64,000 nt of DNA from Flavobacterium frigoris PS1 (GCF_000252125.1 NZ_AHKF01000032.1:1-64000); one strand, 5' to 3'. Positions 32,786 through 43,700 are shown, numbered from the stretch's first letter. Notes: generated by a model not told the origin, from the sequence alone. Made by a program: numbers and translations.

Positions 32786-35614
32786 TTGAAACGATTTTAT
32801 AGACTTATAGTTTGTTTTCTGTTTTTATTGGCATCAATAAAGCAATATGCTCAACATCATTCCCAAATGTTCGTTGAAGTGAATTCTGATACTAATACAT
32901 TAAATATTCAACAGGAAATTACTTTTTTTAACGAATCGGATGATTACTTGAGTTCAATCGTTTTGAATGATTGGAATAATGCCTATTCGAATGTTAATTC
33001 AGCATTGGCTAAAAGATTTTCTGATGAGTTTTATCGCGGATTCCATTTGGCAAAGGAAGAAGAACGCGGCAGCACTACTAATTTAACCATAATTGATGAT
33101 AATAAATTATTTCTTAGTTCGGAAAGAACGGACAAAAATCCGGATATTATCACCATACAATTAAGGGATAAGCTAGCTCCCCATCAGAAAGTAAAATTAC
33201 ATCTTACTTATATTGTCAAGGTTCCTAGCGATAAGTTTACAAAATATGGCTATGATGCTATTGGCGGAATGAACCTAAAAACATGGTACCTCACTCCTGC
33301 CCGATATGAAAACCATGGTTTTATAAAATACAATAATGACAATCTCGATGATATTGCCAACGGCGCTTCTGATTTTGACATAGACTTAAAAATTTCAAAA
33401 GGTCTTGAAGTGACCTCTGATTTAAACAATGCGGGATCCCTAAAAAAAGGGGATTACAATATCTACACCTTATCAGGAAAGAAACGAACTAATTTCAGTC
33501 TTTTTATAGAACCGAAATCTAGTTTTTACCTTTTCAAAAATAAACCTCTTGAAGTGATTACCAATTTGAAAGAGCAGAAAATCAGCACTGCACAACAAGC
33601 GTTGGCCATTGATTGTATCGTCCATTTTGTTAATGATTTAATAGGACAATATCCGTTTGAAAAAATTGTCGTTTCCCAGGCCGATTACGATAGAAATCCT
33701 TTCTATGGCTTGAATCAACTACCCTCTTTTATTAGCCCTTTTTCGGATGAATTCACCTATGAAATTAAATTCTTAAAGACCTATTTAAATGCGTACCTAA
33801 AAAATAGCTTGCGATTAGACAACAGGAAAGACGCGTGGATTTATGATGGCATTCAAGTCTACGCCATGATGAAGTATATTGAGGAAAATTATCCAAACAC
33901 TAAAATGTTGGGAAGCGCTTCCTCGTTCAAATTATTGAAAAGTTATAATTTAACAAACTTAGATTTCAACGAGCAATATAGCTATTTTTATATGCTAATG
34001 GCCCGAAAGAATTTAGATCAGCCGCTTGGAGCTCCCAAAAACACTCTCATAAAATTTAACGAACAAATTGCTAGTAAATATCGTGCAGGATTAAGCTTAC
34101 GCTATTTAGACAACTATCTTGGTGAGAATATTGTATTAAAGAGTATGCGCGAGTTTTACTTAAAAAACAAACAAAATCAGCTTTCTGGAGAAAATTTTGA
34201 ATCCGTATTAAGATCGAATACTAACAAGGATATCAGTTGGTTCTTTAATACCATTATAAATTCGAGAGACATCATCGATTTTAAATTTTCGCAGGTATCA
34301 AAAACGAAAGACAGCATTTCTTTTTCGCTCAAAAATAAGACAAACGTAGTAGTGCCCATTCCCATTTATGGAATCAAAAACGGCGCAATCGTATTTAAAA
34401 AATGGATCAATCCAACAGTTAAAGATAGTACCTTCACCTTGGAAAGAAAAGACGCTGACAAAATCATTTTAAATTATAAAAACGAAGTTCCCGAATACAA
34501 CTTAAGAAACAACTGGAAATCCTTAAAAGGCTTTTTTCCGAACAACCGTCCTGTAAAATTTGTATTTATGAAGGACCTCGAGGATCCTTATTACAATCAG
34601 GTACTGTATGTTCCTACTCTAACTTATAATTTATATGATGGTTTGTCTCCGGGTTTAAGACTACATAATAAGACATTATTAGACAAACCTTTTATTTTTG
34701 AAGTTAATCCTTCGTATTCAACAAAAGCACAAACGTTCTCAGGTTCCGCAGCTTTTGTCGTTAATCAAAATCACAGAAATGCCTCTCTATATAACACGAA
34801 ATATTCGCTTTCGGGTAATTATTTCCATTATGCCCCAGATGCGACCTATTTAAAAATTAACCCCATGGTTCAGTTTCGATTTCGTGAAAGTGACTTTAGA
34901 GATAATCGTAAACAGCTAATCCTTCTGCGTCAGGTTATAGTAAGTAGGGAAAAAAGCGAAATTATAACTGACAATATCTCTCAAAATTATTCGGTTTTCA
35001 ATGCAAAATATTTCAATACAAATACTGAGATTACTGAGCATTTGAGCTTTATGGGGGATGTTCAATTCTCGGGGAAATTCGGAAAAATGGCAGCGGAAAT
35101 TGAGTATCGAAAACTTTTTGAGAACAACCGTCAGATAAATTTACGTTTGTATGCAGGAAGTTTTTTATACAATAATACTAATTCTGATTTTTTCAGCTTC
35201 GCCTTAGACCGTCCTACCGACTATCTTTTTGACTACAGCTATTATGGGCGATCAGAAAGTAGTGGTTTCTTTAGCCAACAATTGATTGTGGCCGAGGGTG
35301 GTTTTAAATCGAAACTGGACAACCCATACGCCAACCAATGGATCACCACTTTAAATGGAAGTTACAATATTTGGAATTGGATAGAACTTTATGGAGATGC
35401 AGGTTTTATAAAAAGCAAACAGCAAAACACGCGATTTTTATATGACAGTGGTATCCGCTTAAATTTAGTTCCTGACTACTTTGAATTGTTCCTACCTGTA
35501 TATTCCTCTAATGGCTGGGAAATAAGTCAGAAAAATTACAATGAAAAAGTACGGTTCGTTATTACCTTATCACCTAAAATATTAATCAATTTATTTAATC
35601 GAAAATGGTTTTAA
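32786..35614 (+). CDS. Peptidase M1-like protein lacking HExxH, fused to an outer-membrane barrel-like domain
   Basis: About 942 residues if started at TTG 32786, just before a signal peptide (RFYRLIVCFLFLLASIKQYAQ region). The open frame reaches GTG 32726, and no ATG is available. Residues about 30-260 form the N-terminal beta domain of M1 peptidases. The following region keeps the M1 layout (an AWIYDGIQVYAMMKY segment at the position of the WLxEGFAxY helix), but no HExxH is present upstream, so the zinc site is lost. The last 350 residues alternate in the manner of a beta-barrel (GLSPGLRLHNKTLL, MVQFRFRESDF) and end in KWF. It is likely an outer-membrane protein with a non-catalytic M1-like head; function unknown. 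Confidence 0.75.
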   Translation: MKRFYRLIVCFLFLLASIKQYAQHHSQMFVEVNSDTNTLNIQQEITFFNESDDYLSSIVLNDWNNAYSNVNSALAKRFSDEFYRGFHLAKEEERGSTTNLTIIDDNKLFLSSERTDKNPDIITIQLRDKLAPHQKVKLHLTYIVKVPSDKFTKYGYDAIGGMNLKTWYLTPARYENHGFIKYNNDNLDDIANGASDFDIDLKISKGLEVTSDLNNAGSLKKGDYNIYTLSGKKRTNFSLFIEPKSSFYLFKNKPLEVITNLKEQKISTAQQALAIDCIVHFVNDLIGQYPFEKIVVSQADYDRNPFYGLNQLPSFISPFSDEFTYEIKFLKTYLNAYLKNSLRLDNRKDAWIYDGIQVYAMMKYIEENYPNTKMLGSASSFKLLKSYNLTNLDFNEQYSYFYMLMARKNLDQPLGAPKNTLIKFNEQIASKYRAGLSLRYLDNYLGENIVLKSMREFYLKNKQNQLSGENFESVLRSNTNKDISWFFNTIINSRDIIDFKFSQVSKTKDSISFSLKNKTNVVVPIPIYGIKNGAIVFKKWINPTVKDSTFTLERKDADKIILNYKNEVPEYNLRNNWKSLKGFFPNNRPVKFVFMKDLEDPYYNQVLYVPTLTYNLYDGLSPGLRLHNKTLLDKPFIFEVNPSYSTKAQTFSGSAAFVVNQNHRNASLYNTKYSLSGNYFHYAPDATYLKINPMVQFRFRESDFRDNRKQLILLRQVIVSREKSEIITDNISQNYSVFNAKYFNTNTEITEHLSFMGDVQFSGKFGKMAAEIEYRKLFENNRQINLRLYAGSFLYNNTNSDFFSFALDRPTDYLFDYSYYGRSESSGFFSQQLIVAEGGFKSKLDNPYANQWITTLNGSYNIWNWIELYGDAGFIKSKQQNTRFLYDSGIRLNLVPDYFELFLPVYSSNGWEISQKNYNEKVRFVITLSPKILINLFNRKWF

Positions 35615-35767
35615 TAGCTGCTAATAGCGATTTTATATTGAATTATTTTTAAAATAATAACTATTTAATTACGAATACTTAAAAAATAAATATCTTTAAC
35701 GGTGTTTAACTATCAATAATTAAATTATATTTATTTCAATGAATTATGATAATCGCTAGTTTTTAAT

Positions 35768-35775
35768 TAAATTTG
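35768..35775 (+). promoter_or_regulatory. TAnnTTTG promoter element
   Basis: TAAATTTG, an exact -7 match 25 bases before the E1 fusion ATG. Confidence 0.6.
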
Positions 35776-35800
35776 CACCACTAAGTTATACCTTTCAACT

Positions 35801-38209
35801 ATGATAAAAGAAAAAAGCAATACTACATTAACATTCGAAGATTTTAAAACCGAAGTGTTGAACGACTACAAAATCGCTATAACAAGTAGGGAATGCAGTC
35901 TATTAGGACGTCGGGAAGTGTTGACCGGTAAGGCTAAATTTGGAATTTTCGGAGACGGAAAAGAGGTTCCTCAATTGGCCATGGCTAAATTTTTCAAAAA
36001 CGGTGACTTTCGCTCCGGCTACTATCGCGATCAAACGTTTATGATGGCGATTGGTCAATTGACAGTGCAACAGTTTTTTGCCGGATTATACGGTAATACA
36101 AATATTGAACAAGAACCAATGTCTGCGGGTAGACAAATGGGCGGCCATTTTACTACTCACAGTTTGAATGAAGACGGTTCTTGGAAGGACTTAACAAAGC
36201 AAAAAAATTCTAGTGCCGACATTTCTCCTACAGCTGGACAAATGCCTAGATTACTTGGACTTGCACAAGCATCAAAGATATACAGACAAGTTTCTGGACT
36301 TACAGACAAATCTAAATTCTCCATCGACGGAAACGAAGTTGCATGGGGAACCATTGGTAATGCAAGTACTTCAGAAGGTTTGTTTTTTGAAACTATAAAT
36401 GCGGCCGGCGTTTTACAAGTACCTCTTATAATAAGTGTATGGGATGACGATTATGGAATTTCAGTTCATGCAAGACATCAAACTACAAAAGAGAACATAT
36501 CTGAAATTTTAAAGGGATACCAAAAGGAAAAAAACACTAATGGTTTCGAAATACTTAAAGTAAAAGGTTGGGATTATTCCGATTTGATAGCGACGTACGA
36601 AAAAGCGTCTGCTATTGCTCGTGAAAAACACATTCCTGTACTTATACACGTTGATGAACTGACACAACCGCAAGGGCATTCAAGTTCAGGTTCGCATGAA
36701 AGGTACAAAGACGCAGATCGTCTTGCATGGGAAAGGGATTACGACTGTATCAGACAGATGAGGCTTTGGATGATTGCAATCAACATTGCTTCTTCGGAAG
36801 AAATTGCTGAAATAGATGCAAATACGAAAAAAGAAGTCCTTGAAGGTAAAAAAGCAGCATGGAGCGAATTTATAGACCCCATTATAGCTAATAAAAAAGA
36901 GCTAGTTACTTTATTGGAAAAAGTAGCCAATTCAAGTAACAACAAGGATAAAATAAGTAAAATTGCTACTGCTTTAAACGGCATAAAGGATCCATTAAGA
37001 AAAGAAATCCTTGTCGCTGCACGTAAAACCTTACGTCTTGTCATAAATGAAAACGGTAAAGTCGAATTGTCAAACTGGATTAAATCTTACACTAATAATA
37101 GCCAAGAAAAATTTAGCAGCCATTTGTATTCGGATTCTGACAAGAATGTGTTTTCTGTAAATCAAGTATTACCTAAATATCCAGACAATGCAAAAGAAGA
37201 TACAGATGGTAGAATGATCCTAAGGGATAATTTTGATGCTATTTTCACAAAATATCCTGAAGCACTAATTTTTGGTGAAGATTCAGGAAACATTGGTGAT
37301 GTAAACCAAGGTTTAGAAGGAATGCAGGAAAAATATGGAGAACTACGTGTTGCCGATGTTGGTATTCGCGAAGCAACTATTATAGGACAAGGAATTGGAA
37401 TGGCATTGAGAGGCTTACGCCCAATAGCTGAAATTCAATACTTGGATTATTTATTATATGCCATTCAAATTATCAGCGATGATTTAGCAACCTTACAATA
37501 CAGAACGGCCGGAAAACAAAAAGCACCGCTAATTATACGTACGAGAGGACATCGCTTAGAAGGCATATGGCATTCTGGATCTCCTATGGGAATGATCATA
37601 AATGCCGTTAGAGGTATTCATGTATTAGTTCCAAGAAATATGACCAAAGCGGCAGGTTTTTACAATTCTCTGTTGGAATGTGACGAACCTGCATTAGTTA
37701 TAGAATGTTTGAACGGTTACCGTTTAAAAGAGAAAATGCCTTTGAATTATGGTGAATTCAAAACCCCTATTGGAGTTGTGGAAACAATAAAAGAAGGAAC
37801 AGATATCACTTTAGTTTCTTACGGATCTACTTTAAGATTGGTAGAACAAGCGGCAAAGGAACTACAAGAAATAGGTATTCAATGTGAAGTAATTGACATA
37901 CAGTCTTTACTCCCTTTTGACATCAACCATGATCTTGTAAAAAGTATCGCTAAGACTAATCGTCTGTTAGTAATCGATGAAGATGTTCCTGGAGGAGCCT
38001 CTGCCTATATTTTACAACAAATCATTGAGCAACAGGATGGATACAACTATTTAGACAGCAAGCCACAAACTTTGACCGCCAAGGCGCATAGACCTTCTTA
38101 TGGAACTGATGGTGATTATTTCTCAAAACCTTCTATCGAGGATATTTTTGAAAAAGTATACACCATGATGAACGAAGTTAATCCTTCGAAATACCCAAGT
38201 TTATATTAA
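35801..38209 (+). CDS. 2-oxoacid dehydrogenase E1, fused alpha and beta subunits
   Basis: An 802-residue thiamine diphosphate enzyme in one chain. The alpha part (about 1-400) has FRSGYYRDQT, GRQMGGHFTTHS and the ThDP site region GTIGNASTSEG...N. The beta part (about 450-802) has FGEDSGNIGDVNQGLEG, ADVGIREATIIGQGIGMALRGLRPIAEIQY, RTRGHRLEGIWHSGSP and the C-terminal DEDVPGGASAYILQQ. This is the single-chain E1 found in many Flavobacteriia; the branched-chain type is the closest guess. E2 and E3 are not nearby, so it must use components encoded elsewhere. Terminators before and after suggest a single-gene transcript. Confidence 0.92.
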   Translation: MIKEKSNTTLTFEDFKTEVLNDYKIAITSRECSLLGRREVLTGKAKFGIFGDGKEVPQLAMAKFFKNGDFRSGYYRDQTFMMAIGQLTVQQFFAGLYGNTNIEQEPMSAGRQMGGHFTTHSLNEDGSWKDLTKQKNSSADISPTAGQMPRLLGLAQASKIYRQVSGLTDKSKFSIDGNEVAWGTIGNASTSEGLFFETINAAGVLQVPLIISVWDDDYGISVHARHQTTKENISEILKGYQKEKNTNGFEILKVKGWDYSDLIATYEKASAIAREKHIPVLIHVDELTQPQGHSSSGSHERYKDADRLAWERDYDCIRQMRLWMIAINIASSEEIAEIDANTKKEVLEGKKAAWSEFIDPIIANKKELVTLLEKVANSSNNKDKISKIATALNGIKDPLRKEILVAARKTLRLVINENGKVELSNWIKSYTNNSQEKFSSHLYSDSDKNVFSVNQVLPKYPDNAKEDTDGRMILRDNFDAIFTKYPEALIFGEDSGNIGDVNQGLEGMQEKYGELRVADVGIREATIIGQGIGMALRGLRPIAEIQYLDYLLYAIQIISDDLATLQYRTAGKQKAPLIIRTRGHRLEGIWHSGSPMGMIINAVRGIHVLVPRNMTKAAGFYNSLLECDEPALVIECLNGYRLKEKMPLNYGEFKTPIGVVETIKEGTDITLVSYGSTLRLVEQAAKELQEIGIQCEVIDIQSLLPFDINHDLVKSIAKTNRLLVIDEDVPGGASAYILQQIIEQQDGYNYLDSKPQTLTAKAHRPSYGTDGDYFSKPSIEDIFEKVYTMMNEVNPSKYPSLY

Positions 38210-38230
38210 AATATGTTCTTTTTATAAAAT

Positions 38231-38266
38231 AAAATCCCAACCTTAACAACCTTGGGATTTTTTTTG
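38231..38266 (+). terminator. Terminator after the E1 fusion
   Basis: AAAATCCCAA pairs with TTGGGATTTT and is followed by a long T run. Confidence 0.9.
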
Positions 38267-38328
38267 CCTTAATAAAAACAGTATATTGTCACATCAAATA
38301 ATTAGTCACAATCTAAATAAAAACAAAA

Positions 38329-38583
38329 ATGAAAAAAATATCAATGTTCATAGGAATGCTTTCAATTTTAGCTATTGTTTCCTGTAAAAAGAAAGAAGAG
38401 GCTCCACAGCCAAGCGAAACAACAATTGAAGTGAATACTCCAGCTCCAGAAGTTGAAGAGAATGCTGACGGTACTTCAGTAAGTGTTGGGACTGAAGGTG
38501 TAGATGTTAGCACTAAAAATGGAGCAAACGAAACCAATATAAATGTTGGTGGAGGAGACGCGAAAGTTGAAGTTAAGAAATAA
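38329..38583 (+). CDS. Small acidic lipoprotein, function unknown
   Basis: An 84-residue lipoprotein with lipobox AIVSC (Cys19) followed by a Lys-rich stretch, a Pro/Glu/Thr-rich linker and a short repetitive beta-like tail (VSVGTEGVDVSTKNG, ETNINVGGGDAKVEVKK). Similar small lipoproteins are common in flavobacteria. No domain is recognised. It is flanked by terminators, so it is a single-gene unit. Confidence 0.8.
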   Translation: MKKISMFIGMLSILAIVSCKKKEEAPQPSETTIEVNTPAPEVEENADGTSVSVGTEGVDVSTKNGANETNINVGGGDAKVEVKK

Positions 38584-38610
38584 TTAAACATTTATCTTAA
38601 TTAAAAGTTA

Positions 38611-38650
38611 TAAAGCCAACATAAGTTTTTTGTGTTGGCTTTATTTTTTT
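38611..38650 (+). terminator. Terminator after the small lipoprotein
   Basis: TAAAGCCAACA pairs with TGTTGGCTTTA, followed by a T-rich tract. Confidence 0.85.
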
Positions 38651-38681
38651 ATTTTAGATGTGAACAAAAAAGAAACCCTTA

Positions 38682-39362
38682 ATGACTAGTTTAGAAACAC
38701 TCTTGAGAAATACACAAGACGTAAAAGTAATAGATAGCACGATTAATAATGAAGATTATGTTGCGCTTGACCTATCTCCTTCCAACCACGAATTATTGAA
38801 TTTTGACATTAAATGCGCAGTGAGTTTTGAAAAATATATTGAAAATCACTTGGCCTTGAATAATGCTCAAATAGCTTTTGGAGGATACAATGAGAAAAGA
38901 AATCTTTATCAACGGAGCACTATTTTTAAGGATGAAGAAACGGACGAGCGAAATATGCACATTGGCTTAGATTTATGGATAAAAGCAGGAACTCCAGTAT
39001 TGTCAGCCCTTGACGCAAAGGTTCACAGTTTCGATTTCAATGCAGGCTTTGGAGATTATGGGCCCACCATAATACTAGAACACCAGCTGGAAGACCAAAC
39101 GTTTTATACATTATATGGCCATTTGTCCTTAAACAGTTTAGATGGTATCGAAATTGGAACCGTATTCAAAAAAGGAGAGCAATTTGCTACTTTGGGTGAC
39201 GCTGCCGTCAATGGGGATTACTCACCTCATTTACATTTTCAAATCATAAAAAACATATCAGATAAGTTTGGTGATTATCCTGGTGTCTGCAGCAAAAAAG
39301 AACTGCCTTTTTATTTAGAAAATTGCCCCGATCCTAATCTATTATTAAAAATAACAGCATGA
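38682..39362 (+). CDS. M23 family metallopeptidase (LytM-type)
   Basis: A 226-residue protein with one M23 domain (about 85-200). Zinc and catalytic residues are intact: His93 and Asp97 in MHIGLDLW, His147 in YGH, and His183/His185 in HLHF. No signal peptide was seen, so it may be cytoplasmic or exported by another route. M23 enzymes usually cut peptidoglycan cross-bridges, though non-exported relatives exist. The stop overlaps the start of the next lipoprotein gene by four bases (ATGA), so the two are translationally coupled. Confidence 0.9.
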   Translation: MTSLETLLRNTQDVKVIDSTINNEDYVALDLSPSNHELLNFDIKCAVSFEKYIENHLALNNAQIAFGGYNEKRNLYQRSTIFKDEETDERNMHIGLDLWIKAGTPVLSALDAKVHSFDFNAGFGDYGPTIILEHQLEDQTFYTLYGHLSLNSLDGIEIGTVFKKGEQFATLGDAAVNGDYSPHLHFQIIKNISDKFGDYPGVCSKKELPFYLENCPDPNLLLKITA

Positions 39363-39844
39363 AAAAAACAATAATTATACTTAGTTTACTTATCCTTGTT
39401 GGATGTAAATCCAAAAAAGCGCAAGTAATACTACCTGAGGAACCTACAATAGAAAAATTCGCGCTTTCAGAAGTTGATTCTAATCTAAAGAACAAGGCAT
39501 ACGAATTGGGAAAAAGAATGCTGATGACCTGCAATACGTCAAAGTTCAAACCGTATGATGAAAGTGAAGCTACAGCATCCGTAATTAACAACATTACAGA
39601 AGAAAGGTTATCCAAAACCTGTGCGAAATACAGACAGCGTTATGGTACTTTTAAAGACCTTCAATTAGTAGAAATCTTTAAAAACAATATTGAAAGAACA
39701 ACTATTTTTCGATATAAAGCTTTATATACTAAGAAAATAGCAAATAAAGAACTACGCGTATTCATGAATGAAGAGAATAAACTTTCTTCCTTAAAAACAT
39801 TGGATTGGATTGATCTTTATGATAATCTAATCATTGAAAATTAG
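39359..39844 (+). CDS. Lipoprotein coupled to the M23 peptidase, function unknown
   Basis: A 161-residue lipoprotein (lipobox LILVGC, Cys16). After a short linker it is a small alpha/beta domain with two Cys (MTCNTSKF and SKTCAKYRQRYG) and a C-terminal strand set. I recognise no family. Overlap with the M23 gene suggests a shared task in envelope maintenance (inference). A long hairpin follows. Confidence 0.82.
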   Translation: MKKTIIILSLLILVGCKSKKAQVILPEEPTIEKFALSEVDSNLKNKAYELGKRMLMTCNTSKFKPYDESEATASVINNITEERLSKTCAKYRQRYGTFKDLQLVEIFKNNIERTTIFRYKALYTKKIANKELRVFMNEENKLSSLKTLDWIDLYDNLIIEN

Positions 39845-39919
39845 ACCTTTTTTATGGGATAATTCACTCTCAAAATAGGTTTTCACATCTTCTAATTAAA
39901 CTCACTTAAATTTAAAATC

Positions 39920-39970
39920 AAAATGATAAACATCCCTGCAGGCTCATCCTGAAGGGATGTTTATCATTTT
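39920..39970 (+). terminator. 18-bp perfect hairpin after the M23/lipoprotein unit
   Basis: AAAATGATAAACATCCCT (39920-39937) is perfectly complementary to 39953-39970, with a 15-nt loop. The outer part is A/T rich on both sides, so it can act from either strand. Confidence 0.8.
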
Positions 39971-40130
39971 AAGTTTACAAAGATCAACTACAGAACGCTA
40001 TTTTTAGATAAAAAACGTTAATTGGCAGTCTTCTAAAACAGTAAATTATACAACTTTTATTTCCCATTGTGTAAGTCTTATTGTTGAAAATAGCGCAACT
40101 TTTACATAATTCTATTTAAAAAGAAATAAT

Positions 40131-40727
40131 TTGAAATTATATATTAAATACATGGTCAGTAATCGCTGTAAAATGGCAGTGAAAGAAGAGTTGAAAAAAC
40201 TCGGATTGCATTTTATTGTAGTCGATTTAGGGGAGGTAGATGTCATGGAGGTTATTTCTATGTCGCAACGTGAGCTCCTAAAAAAGGGACTTCTTGAAGC
40301 GGGTTTTGAATTAATGGATGATAAAAAATCCATGCTTATAGAAAAGATCAAAAATGTAATTATTGAAATGGTTCATCATTCTGATGAAGTAATCAAAGTT
40401 AATTTTTCTATTTATATAAGTGAAAAGCTAAATCACGATTACACATATCTGTCTAACTTATTTTCAGAAGTTCAAGGGACAACGATTGAGCGATTTATTA
40501 TTTCCCACAAAACAGAACGCGTAAAGGAGTTGATTATATACGGAGAGCACAATATTACTGAAATCGCTTGGAAAATGGGTTACAGCAGTGTAGCGCATTT
40601 ATCAAGTCAATTTAAAAAGGTTACCGGCCTCTCCCCTTCACATTTCAAAAACATGAAAGATAAAAGACGTTGTCCTATTGAAGAGATAGGAACCGAAAGC
40701 AATATCAACCGAAACAACGAGAATTAA
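40131..40727 (+). CDS. AraC-family transcriptional regulator
   Basis: A 198-residue protein. The C-terminal AraC DNA-binding domain has the two helix-turn-helix units, with ITEIAWKMGYSSVAHLSSQFKKVTGLSPSHFK. The N-terminal part (about 1-90) is short (MAVKEELKKLGLHFIVVDLGEV) and recognised from related flavobacterial regulators. The start is TTG at 40131; the family normally begins a few residues before YIKYMVS, so the internal ATG at 40152 would cut it short. It lies only 15 bases before the hybrid kinase gene, so regulator, kinase and receiver form one operon. Confidence 0.88.
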   Translation: MKLYIKYMVSNRCKMAVKEELKKLGLHFIVVDLGEVDVMEVISMSQRELLKKGLLEAGFELMDDKKSMLIEKIKNVIIEMVHHSDEVIKVNFSIYISEKLNHDYTYLSNLFSEVQGTTIERFIISHKTERVKELIIYGEHNITEIAWKMGYSSVAHLSSQFKKVTGLSPSHFKNMKDKRRCPIEEIGTESNINRNNEN

Positions 40728-40742
40728 AACTCTGAAGCGATC

Positions 40743-43700
40743 ATGAAGTTACTCTCACAAAAAAAATTTCAACTTTACTATATTCTTGTTGCTGTTATAT
40801 TGGCGGCTGTTTTGGCAATTTTTTATTACAATAATCTAAAAGTACAAGCAACCAGCGATTCTACGGAGCTTGCACAGGAAATATTGCGTAAAAATGATAA
40901 CGTCCTTTTAGACATTCTTGATATAGAAACGGGTACAAGAGGGTATATCATATCGGACGACAACCTTTTCCTTGAAACTTTTAACAATGCAGTAAAAGCT
41001 TTGAATAGTAACTTAGCCGCTTTGTCAATGCTTACAAAGGATAATCCTAAACAGTCTGAGCAGATAGCCTCTTTGAAAATAAAAACAGCTGAAAAACTAA
41101 TTCTGATTAGAAAATTGCTAGATGACCGAAACACAAACTTATTAAACGAGGATGAAAAAATAGAGATTCTTAACCACGGAAAAGTTGTCACTGACGAAAT
41201 AAAGGATATAATTTCAGATGTCAATTATGATGAATATAACTCTCTTAAACAGAGAAAAATAGAAAATGAAAACAGCAGTAGAAATGCAGAAATACTCTTT
41301 TTCTTACTCTTAATTTTGATATTTGTAATATTTACCTTAGTCGTAATTATAGTAAAAAATTTAAAAGTTAGAAATGATGAGTTGGAAGCCTTTACTACTT
41401 CCCAAAAGTTACTTTCCAATTATTCACTTAGTCTGATTGAAGCGAGCAAAGATCCATTGGTTACCATAAACATAAATGGCCAGATTACCGGGATGAATGA
41501 GGCAACAGTTACAATAACCGGCGTAGATCGTAAAAAACTGATTGGTTCCTCTTTCCTGGAATATTTCACGGAGCCACATATGGCCCAAGAAGTTTATCAG
41601 GAGGTGTTCGCAAAAGGATTCGTGTCTGATTCGCCTCTTACGATCCGCCACAAAGATGGAAAATTAACTGATGTTTTATTTAACGGATCAATTTACAAAG
41701 ATGATAAGGGTAATGTATTGGGTATTGTAATTGTGGCCCGTGATATTGCTGAACAGAAATGGGCAATGGATTTACGAATTGCTAACAGAGAGCTTGCTTT
41801 CCAAAATAATGAGAAAGAAAAAAGAGCAGCCGAATTAGTCATTGCAAACCACGAACTTGCTTTCCAAAATACGGTTAAAGAAAAACGTGCTGCCGAGTTA
41901 ATAATAGCCAATGAAGAACTCCTTTTTCAACACGATGAAAAAGAGAAACGGGCAGCTGAACTATACCTAGCCAATGAAGAACTTATGTTTCAAACTGGAG
42001 AAAAAGAGAAAAGAGCGGCTGAATTAGCTATTGCAGGCATCGAACTTGATTTTCAGAACAAAGAGAGAGAGAAACGTGAAATTGTAAATAAAGAGCTCAA
42101 ATCACTTGGTGACTCCGCAAAATTAGCTTCGCAATACTCCTTGAGTTTAATAGAGGCCAGTCGTGATCCTTTGGTGACAATTAGTACAGAAGGTAAAATT
42201 ACCGACATGAATGAGGCTACAGTAAAAATCACGGGATTAGAAAGAGACAAACTTCTAAACTCTGATTTTTTCACCTATTTTACTGATCCGCAAATGGCTC
42301 GAGAAGTTTATCAAGAAGTTTTTGCCAAAGGATCTGTATCGGATTCTCCTCTAACCCTTAGACACAAGGACGGTAAATTAACAGATGTTTTATTTAATGG
42401 GTCCGTTTATAAAGATGAACATGGAAATGTTCTTGGTGTAGTGGTTGTAGCCAGAGATATTACAGATCAAAAAGTAATTGAAACAGAACTGATTGAAGCA
42501 AAAGTTTTTGCTGAATTGGCAACCGGCATTGCAGAAGAGGAAAAAAGGAATGCAGAATATGCTGCCTTAATTGCCGAAAATGCAGTTAAAGCAAAACAGC
42601 AATTTTTGTCAAATATGAGCCATGAAATACGGACTCCTATGAATGCCATTATCGGATTTACAAAAGTGGTGTTAAAGACAGACTTGTCTGAGAAACAAAA
42701 AGAATATTTGAGTGCCATAAAAATGAGTGGTGATGCACTAATTGTACTAATTAACGATATTCTTGATTTAGCAAAAGTAGATGCGGGAAAGATGACTTTT
42801 GAAAAAATACCTTTTAAACTAAAATCTTCGATTTCATCGATGCTTCATCTGTTTGAAACAAAAATTCAAGAGAAAAATTTAAAATTAATAACAGAATATG
42901 ACCCTAATATTCCTCCAATAATAATAGGAGATCCAGTTCGATTACACCAGATTATTTTAAATTTAGTCAGTAATGCCGTGAAATTCACCTCTAAAGGAAA
43001 AATCACCGTAGCTGTTCGTCTTGTTCAAGAAGACGCTGAAAATGCCATCATAGAATTTGCTGTTACTGATACCGGTATTGGAATTCCAGAAGAAAAGTTA
43101 CTGACAATATTTGACAATTTTCAACAAGCTTCCAGCGGAACGTCAAGGATTTATGGAGGAACTGGATTAGGCCTTGCAATTGTAAAACAATTAGTGGAAC
43201 CTCAAGGCGGTGCAATAGATGTTATTAGTGAAGTTGGAGTGGGAACTACTTTTAGTTTTAGACTTAAATTTGAAAAAACTGACCTAGAGGCAGAATTAGA
43301 TACAGAAATCCTCGAATTAGACTCTGAAGTTAAAAACATAAAAGTATTAGTTGTTGAAGATATTGCATTGAACCAGCTATTAATGAAAACGCTTTTGGAT
43401 GATTTTGGATTTGAACGAGACATCGCAGAAAACGGAAAAATAGCCATCGAAAAACTAAAAAACAAAGAGTACGATGTCATTTTGATGGATTTACAAATGC
43501 CGGTAATGAATGGTTTTGAATCTACAGAATATATTAGAAAAACATTAAATTCGCAAATACCTATTATTGCTTTAACAGCTGATGTAACAACAGTAGATTT
43601 GGCAAAATGTAAGGCTGTTGGAATGAACGATTATATTGCAAAACCTGTTGATGAACGATTATTGTATAGTAAAATAATAAATATTGTTAGAAAGACTTCA

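Noticed and set aside
41790..42104. CRISPR-like tandem array
   Set aside because: The units are contiguous, in frame and coding, with no spacers.
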